Of a stretch of 10,746 bases of DNA, positions 6,638 to 10,746 are shown one piece after another. The notes under the pieces were generated by a model. It ran no database searches. It saw only the letters and a program-made list of their open reading frames with translations, and had not been told where the DNA came from. Each line of letters starts with the position of its first letter. Position 1 is the stretch's first letter. Origin of the DNA: Treponema sp. GTDB taxonomy: Bacteria > Spirochaetota > Spirochaetia > Treponematales > Breznakiellaceae. A program made the translations under genes and the position numbers. The DNA lies in assembly GCA_031266255.1 (NCBI GenBank), contig JAISBK010000038.1:1-10746 (forward strand), given 5' to 3'.

Positions 6638-7981
6638 CTAGGGTCTCAGCATCCCCGTGGCAATCGACTGAGGCAGGAGGAGGAACATACTCACGTTCCC
6701 CTGCAAACGAAGCTGTACCGGAAGCGGCTTATCCGTGGGGTTAAGAAATACCGCGGTTATGGTTCCATCGGCATTACGAAACGCGGTCATTTCAAACAAA
6801 CCGGTGTACCGGGAAAAGGCAATGCCTTTTGCTCCGGCGCGGATGTACCGGCTGAAATGGGAGATATACGCAAAGGAGGGCCGTTCTTCCAGTTCCCCCG
6901 TATCCGTATGGAACAGAAAAGGAGCATCGCAGAAATTGCGGACATGATTCGGCCCTCCCTGCTGATCCAAGACCAGATTCCAGTCATAAAACGCCGACAC
7001 GCCGTTGTTTAGATCCCCGATAAGATCATGGGCATATTTTTGTGCATTGATTAGCCAGTTGCCTTTATCAAGCCGGGAGTATTCCAGACAGGATTCAGTA
7101 TGTATCAGGATTTTTTTAGGGAATTGCTCACGGATGAGTCTCAACGCTTCAAAGTGATCCCCGGAATACCAGTGAAACGCCACACCTCGTATCAGGGCGT
7201 CCGTATCCTGGTCAAGAATATCCCGGGTACGCTCATAAACCCGTTCTTTATTATGATCCCAGATGAACAGTTCCACGTCCCCCAGATTCATGGCCCGAAG
7301 CGCGGGGGCAAGAAAATCGCGGATAAACCGTTTTTCCTCTTCTGCGGTGTACACGCAGGAATCCCATTGCTGTACTGCTAGAGGCTCGTTTTGTATAGTT
7401 ACGCGGCGCACATCAATACCCGCTTTCCGCAAAGCCCGCATATACGTACCCAGGTACTTTGCATAGGCTTCTCGGCAGTCTTCCCGCAGTGCGCCTCCGT
7501 TATTCCGCTTCCCGGTAGTTTTCATAAAAGCCGGCGGACTCCAGGGCGCGGCGATAAACACCAGGGGTTTTCCCCGAGTCTTCTCCGCAGCCTGAATGAA
7601 CGGCAAAATGTACCTTCCCCACCGGGAAAGAGAAAAAGAGTTGAAGGCAGTATCCTGAGGGTCAGAGACCGCTTCAAAATGCTCCAGGGAAAAATCACAA
7701 CTGTCCAGGTGAATACGGCCAAGGGTATAGCCTGCACCCTTCTTTGGATCAAAGTAGGCATCCAGCAGTTGACCCTGCGCGGCTTCACTCATGCGGGAAA
7801 AAACAGCGGCTGCGGAATCGGTAAACGCGCCGCCGAATCCCTCAATGGTCTGGTACTCAATTTCCGGGTACAGATTGACGACTTCGTTTTCCGCACCCGG
7901 ATCAGGGATGAACGAAAAAGAGTGACAGCATACATTTTTTTTCCCGTCGGGAAACGTGGTACTGATCAATTCAAGCTGCAT
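6638..7981 (-). CDS. Glycoside hydrolase family 30 (glucosylceramidase/beta-glycosidase type)
   Basis: This is a 447-residue retaining beta-glycosidase of family GH30 (clan A). It has an N-terminal strand, a (beta/alpha)8 barrel and a C-terminal beta-sandwich (about residues 385-445, ending in VFLNPTDKPLPVQLRL). Seen: IEGFGGAFTDSAA near the N-terminus, APWSPPAFMKT (about 145-155), the acid/base Glu199 in TIQNEP, and the nucleophile Glu296 in IHTESC. The frame extends eight codons upstream to a GTG at 8005. The ATG at 7981 is preferred because AAAGGAG lies six bases before it. There is no signal peptide, so the enzyme probably acts in the cytoplasm on imported small beta-glucosides or related substrates. 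The exact specificity (glucosyl, xylosyl, beta-1,6-glucan) cannot be read from sequence. It is divergent from the thioesterase gene and probably co-transcribed with the downstream QueG-like gene. Confidence 0.93.
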   Translation of the reverse strand: MQLELISTTFPDGKKNVCCHSFSFIPDPGAENEVVNLYPEIEYQTIEGFGGAFTDSAAAVFSRMSEAAQGQLLDAYFDPKKGAGYTLGRIHLDSCDFSLEHFEAVSDPQDTAFNSFSLSRWGRYILPFIQAAEKTRGKPLVFIAAPWSPPAFMKTTGKRNNGGALREDCREAYAKYLGTYMRALRKAGIDVRRVTIQNEPLAVQQWDSCVYTAEEEKRFIRDFLAPALRAMNLGDVELFIWDHNKERVYERTRDILDQDTDALIRGVAFHWYSGDHFEALRLIREQFPKKILIHTESCLEYSRLDKGNWLINAQKYAHDLIGDLNNGVSAFYDWNLVLDQQGGPNHVRNFCDAPFLFHTDTGELEERPSFAYISHFSRYIRAGAKGIAFSRYTGLFEMTAFRNADGTITAVFLNPTDKPLPVQLRLQGNVSMFLLLPQSIATGMLRP

Positions 7982-8018
7982 ATAAGGCTCCTTTATTGCA
8001 AACACCGGGGTTTATCCG

Positions 8019-8047
8019 TTCAAATACGCGATAGCGTATGCTATACT
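8019..8047 (+). promoter_or_regulatory. Probable sigma-70 promoter for thioesterase, with internal inverted repeat
   Basis: TTCAAA (8019-8024) and TATACT (8042-8047) are separated by exactly 17 bases, and each is near consensus. Transcription would start near 8054, about 50 bases before the thioesterase start. The spacer holds a perfect inverted repeat ATACGC-GATA-GCGTAT (8024-8039), well placed for a repressor. On the - strand a poorer pair TTGTAT / TATAGC with a 16-base spacer could serve GH30, so one operator might control both directions. Confidence 0.55.
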
Positions 8048-8104
8048 AGGTAGGAACAAAAATACAACAGGCAAAATTTCCTGTACATGAGTAGGATGTA
8101 TTTT

Positions 8105-8842
8105 ATGGATAATATATGGCAAGAAACGTTTTCCGTGGGGTTTAGAGATATCGATCCCTCGGATAGGCTCACATTAGGAGCGATATTTGATTATTTTCAG
8201 GAGGCATCCATTAACCATGCAGAGAACCTGGGAGTCGGCAGGGCGTCTATGGCCCAAACCGGGCAGATATGGATTCTCTCCCGCATATCCGTGGTACTTG
8301 AACGCCGGCCCCGGTATAGAGAAACCATTACCCTCCGTTCTTGGCCCCGAGGCACAGAAAAACTCTTTGCCATTCGGGATTACGATATCCAGGATGCCTC
8401 AGCTACTCCCCTGGTTCGGGGCAGAAGCGCTTGGCTTATCCTGGACATGGAAAAACACCGGCCTTTGCGTCCCCAGGCAGTAGTGGACAAGCTGCCTTTG
8501 AACCAGGGCTTAGACGCCCTACACCAGGGGGTACCAGGGCTTACTACCAGAGTGCTTACCAAAGTTGGGGAACGCCGGGCCGCTTATTCGGATATTGACT
8601 ATAACAGACACGTTAATAATGCCCGGTATATTCAATGGATTCAGGATATCATCGACCCAGAACTTCTGGAACACGCTTCGCACATGCGGCTGGATGTCAA
8701 TTACCTCCAGGAGATTAAAGGCGGGGAAACTACCGAATTATGGTCTGCTCCCTTAGACGATTCAGGATTTGCCTTTGAGGGCCGACGACACGATACTGGG
8801 CAGGCTGTTTTCCGTGCAGAACTAGGGATACACGCATCCTAG
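8105..8842 (+). CDS. Acyl-ACP thioesterase (FatA/FatB-like, PF01643 type)
   Basis: This 245-residue cytoplasmic enzyme hydrolyses acyl-ACP to release free fatty acid. It consists of two hotdog domains. The first (about 1-120) has FQEASINHAENLGVG with the long hotdog helix, and a WILSRISVVLERRPRYRETI strand set. The second (about 150-245) has YSDIDYNRHVNNARYIQWI, which holds the catalytic D-x-N-x-H-V-N-N motif (D165, N167, H169). In-frame ATGs also occur at 8087 and 8096. The one at 8105 is chosen because AGTAGGA lies about eight bases before it, and MDNIWQETFSVGFRDID is the normal family N-terminus. In the 5' leader ACAGG (8067-8071) can pair with CCTGT (8080-8084). The gene is convergent with the lipoprotein gene, and their last 21 bases overlap. 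Confidence 0.93.
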   Translation: MDNIWQETFSVGFRDIDPSDRLTLGAIFDYFQEASINHAENLGVGRASMAQTGQIWILSRISVVLERRPRYRETITLRSWPRGTEKLFAIRDYDIQDASATPLVRGRSAWLILDMEKHRPLRPQAVVDKLPLNQGLDALHQGVPGLTTRVLTKVGERRAAYSDIDYNRHVNNARYIQWIQDIIDPELLEHASHMRLDVNYLQEIKGGETTELWSAPLDDSGFAFEGRRHDTGQAVFRAELGIHAS

Positions 8843-9151
8843 CTCCACGATCTTCCAGGAGACCGGGTTTACGGTGCCGTCTTTCAAGAAAAGGCTGCCG
8901 TATCCTTGAGGTTTCTCAAGAAAACGAAGGGTCATTTCAAGTCGTCGGCCTTGCAATACCCGCAGTTTCGCTTCTTGCTCCGGGGGATACACCGCGTAGA
9001 GCTTACCGTCTGCTTCGCTGAGGATGCCCACATAGGTATGAGGTTCGTTGCCGTATACTTCCACCCGGCAGCGTATCGTTTGGGTATTAACCGTCATACA
9101 ACCGGCCAATACCAAGACCATGAAGCTGCCCGCATTTCCCCTGTGGTTCAT
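8822..9151 (-). CDS. Small predicted lipoprotein of unknown function (109 aa)
   Basis: The N-terminus MNHRGNAGSFMVLVLAGC has a basic start, a short hydrophobic core and a lipobox LAGC, so signal peptidase II would cleave before Cys18 and the protein would be lipid-anchored. The mature part of about 92 residues is strand-rich (RCRVEVYGNEPHTYVGIL, KLYAVYPPEQEAKLRVLQGRRLEMTLRFL, GTVNPVSWKIV), suggesting a small beta-barrel or sandwich. I do not recognise the family. The hydrophobic core is short, which lowers confidence slightly. The ATG comes two bases after the stop codon of the M30 peptidase gene, with only a weak GG upstream, so translation is probably coupled. That arrangement suggests the two exported products work together or are at least made together. 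The 3' end overlaps the thioesterase gene on the other strand. Confidence 0.72.
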   Translation of the reverse strand: MNHRGNAGSFMVLVLAGCMTVNTQTIRCRVEVYGNEPHTYVGILSEADGKLYAVYPPEQEAKLRVLQGRRLEMTLRFLEKPQGYGSLFLKDGTVNPVSWKIVELGCVYP

Positions 9152-9153
9152 GA

Positions 9154-10746
9154 CTACCGTATCATAATATAGAGATCAATGGTTTGCTGAGACGGTTTAT
9201 TGAACGTGATGGTTACTCTATCCGTCTGTACCTGCTGCCATGCATCAAGAGATTGAATAATCACCGAATAACCCGGCATGGCAAACCGATACTGTGCATC
9301 CCATATCAAAGGCCCCGTGTAATCTTGCGGAATAGGGGGATATCCCCTAGCAGCATCGGGTATGGTCCAAAGGTCAAACCCGGTGAAGGTATACTCAATG
9401 TCGTTGATTGTCTGGCTTATGGTAGTATCAAAGGAAACGGTTCCTTTGAGCTTATGGCCGCCGCTGTAGATAAAGGCTTCCCCATACCGGCTCAAGGCGC
9501 GGTTAAAATCCATTCCTGGGGACGCTGAGGCAAGTCCCGCGGATAGCGAGGGTATATCAGTCAAGGTATTCTCCATGATAGCTTTAATCAGCTTTGCCCC
9601 GCCGTAGTTCCGGGCTAGGTAAGCGCCGAATGCATACACATTGGCATAAGAAATCAGGGCATCATCCCCTGAAAGCCATTCGGTTAGTGCCGCGGCATTA
9701 TAATTATCAAGAAAGGTGGGTATTCTGTTACGGACAGGATGACTCGTGTCAGTAACCGGAACCTCGATCTTCGGAGCAATCATATCTTCCGCGAGCAGGG
9801 AAAGCATTTCATCAAACCACGTTTGAGAAGATTTCTGTTTTTTTATATACTTTTCATTGAAATGGATCATGTGCTGAAATTCATGGGCCAATGTTGAATA
9901 GATGGCCTTTGGGTAGGTATTCGCGAAAAACGAATCAATATAAAAGAGTTCCGCATGGTTTGTCTTTACCCCCCACTGAGTCCTATCAAGGGCTTGCTGA
10001 TCATACCAGTCTTTTGCCCAGAAAAACCCAAAGACCCCACTGGTTTGGGTAGGAGTATAATCATAACCAATATCATACACCAGGATGTGTACTGCCGGAT
10101 CCCCATCAACGCCCCCATAACTTGAGTCGGTGCTGGGAACCCCGCCCCCGTATTCATAGCCGAATAAGGAGGCTTCATACTGATAAATCGTATCAAACTG
10201 ATCCGCCATGGCCTGGGCCTGCTCCTGGGTCAGCGTATTCTCCCCTGGTTTATTGGTAGTACTATAATTCGCTCGGGCTACCCATACCTTGCTATGGGTT
10301 GATACCGCTTGCAAGATCGCGGGGATCTCGATCCAGGTACCCTGTTTATCCTGAACCCAAAATTTTTTTGTAGTACCCACGGTACTCATGGGAAGGGCGG
10401 CAAAACCTGAGGACTCACGGTACTGGATTTCCCGGGAAGGGCTGAGGCTTGGGAGCGGTGGGGGATTACGCATAAATCCTTGGGCACCGGGATGATCATA
10501 GCGGGTAATGGTTTTATCTCCTGCGGCAAATCTGCCGCTCTCCCTGAGTAAAGGAACAGCAAGAACCGATCCCTGAGGCAATTCAGTAAGGGCCTGGCTT
10601 GTATTCAATGGATACCCATGCCCGGTCTCCTGAGCGCTTACCTGGTTTGGTGAACGGTTTACCTTGACGAGAAAGAGGCTGTGACCTTTGACTCCCTCAA
10701 AGGTCATCTCCGTACTGGTTGAATCGTCAAACGTAATGTTGTGTAC
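9154..10746 (-). CDS. M30-type (hyicolysin-like) zinc metallopeptidase, 5' end outside window
   Basis: The frame is open to the window edge (13 codons precede the ATG at 10707), so that ATG is probably internal and the signal peptide is not visible. The visible part is 530 residues. Counting from the ATG at 10707, the zinc-binding helix is LAHEFQHMIHF (H275, E276, H279), preceded by a VDGDPAVHILVYDIG strand region, as in the hyicolysin family. WFDEMLSLLAED (about 297-308) follows and is a plausible source of the third zinc ligand, probably Glu300 or Glu307. The C-terminal 100 residues look like a beta-sandwich (SFDTTISQTINDIEYTFTGF to TIDLYIMIR). M30 enzymes are exported neutral proteases, so a periplasmic or surface location is likely. 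Only three Met residues and no Cys occur near the centre. It is followed with a two-base gap by a lipoprotein gene. Confidence 0.85.
   Translation of the reverse strand, partial: VHNITFDDSTSTEMTFEGVKGHSLFLVKVNRSPNQVSAQETGHGYPLNTSQALTELPQGSVLAVPLLRESGRFAAGDKTITRYDHPGAQGFMRNPPPLPSLSPSREIQYRESSGFAALPMSTVGTTKKFWVQDKQGTWIEIPAILQAVSTHSKVWVARANYSTTNKPGENTLTQEQAQAMADQFDTIYQYEASLFGYEYGGGVPSTDSSYGGVDGDPAVHILVYDIGYDYTPTQTSGVFGFFWAKDWYDQQALDRTQWGVKTNHAELFYIDSFFANTYPKAIYSTLAHEFQHMIHFNEKYIKKQKSSQTWFDEMLSLLAEDMIAPKIEVPVTDTSHPVRNRIPTFLDNYNAAALTEWLSGDDALISYANVYAFGAYLARNYGGAKLIKAIMENTLTDIPSLSAGLASASPGMDFNRALSRYGEAFIYSGGHKLKGTVSFDTTISQTINDIEYTFTGFDLWTIPDAARGYPPIPQDYTGPLIWDAQYRFAMPGYSVIIQSLDAWQQVQTDRVTITFNKPSQQTIDLYIMIR

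Noticed and set aside
7982..8005. GTG start for GH30 at 8005
   Set aside because: The AAAGGAG site is placed for the ATG at 7981 and lies within the longer version's coding sequence.
7391..8053. 220-codon open frame on the + strand opposite GH30
   Set aside because: It overlaps the GH30 gene and its upstream region, lacks any family motif, and has the Arg/Lys/Gly-rich look of an antisense shadow.
8087..8104. ATG starts of the thioesterase at 8087 and 8096
   Set aside because: The first has no ribosome-binding site and for the second the AGG directly abuts the ATG; the ATG at 8105 has a well-spaced AGTAGGA.

Overview
The window most likely comes from a spirochaete of the Treponema group, probably a free-living or gut-associated treponeme with roughly balanced base composition. 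This is inference: it rests on the combination of a TonB-dependent receptor, a Lon with a charged linker insertion, a small rubredoxin, an M30-type (hyicolysin-like) zinc peptidase and an acyl-ACP thioesterase. No single marker gene such as rRNA is present. Genes are densely packed, and no gene-free stretch exceeds 300 bases.

Left part (1-4717). The window opens inside the beta-barrel of a TonB-dependent outer-membrane receptor on the + strand (1-1308). A 192-base convergent gap follows. The remaining genes up to 8.0 kb are on the - strand. They are (in the order met from the left) lon (1501-3975), a conserved-looking 96-residue protein of unknown function (4139-4429), and a 53-residue rubredoxin whose true start is the second Met (4520-4681). 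A strong 33-nt hairpin lies between the last two.

Middle (about 4739-5676). A decayed insertion sequence of the IS630 family lies directly upstream of rubredoxin. Its transposase is frameshifted exactly at the conserved Pro-Pro-Tyr motif that precedes the third catalytic residue, and the C-terminal end is missing. Weak candidate terminal repeats bracket it.

Right part (5724-8842). A QueG-family double [4Fe-4S] protein (TTG start) sits behind a GH30 glycoside hydrolase, and the two are probably co-transcribed. The QueG-like protein has all eight cluster cysteines, but Asn replaces the expected catalytic Asp and the first cysteine motif has an enlarged spacing. GH30 is divergent from an acyl-ACP thioesterase on the + strand. 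The shared intergenic region carries a plausible sigma-70 promoter with a perfect 6+4+6 inverted repeat between its -35 and -10 boxes.

Right edge (8822-10746). A zinc-dependent M30-type peptidase runs off the window. Two bases after its stop codon begins a small lipoprotein gene, whose 3' end overlaps the thioesterase gene by 21 bases tail to tail.

I see no tRNA, rRNA, CRISPR array or clear riboswitch. No convincing undescribed multi-gene system is visible. The best leads are the altered QueG-like active site, the unknown gene beside rubredoxin with the hairpin before it, the peptidase-lipoprotein pair, and the GH30/thioesterase divergent promoter.
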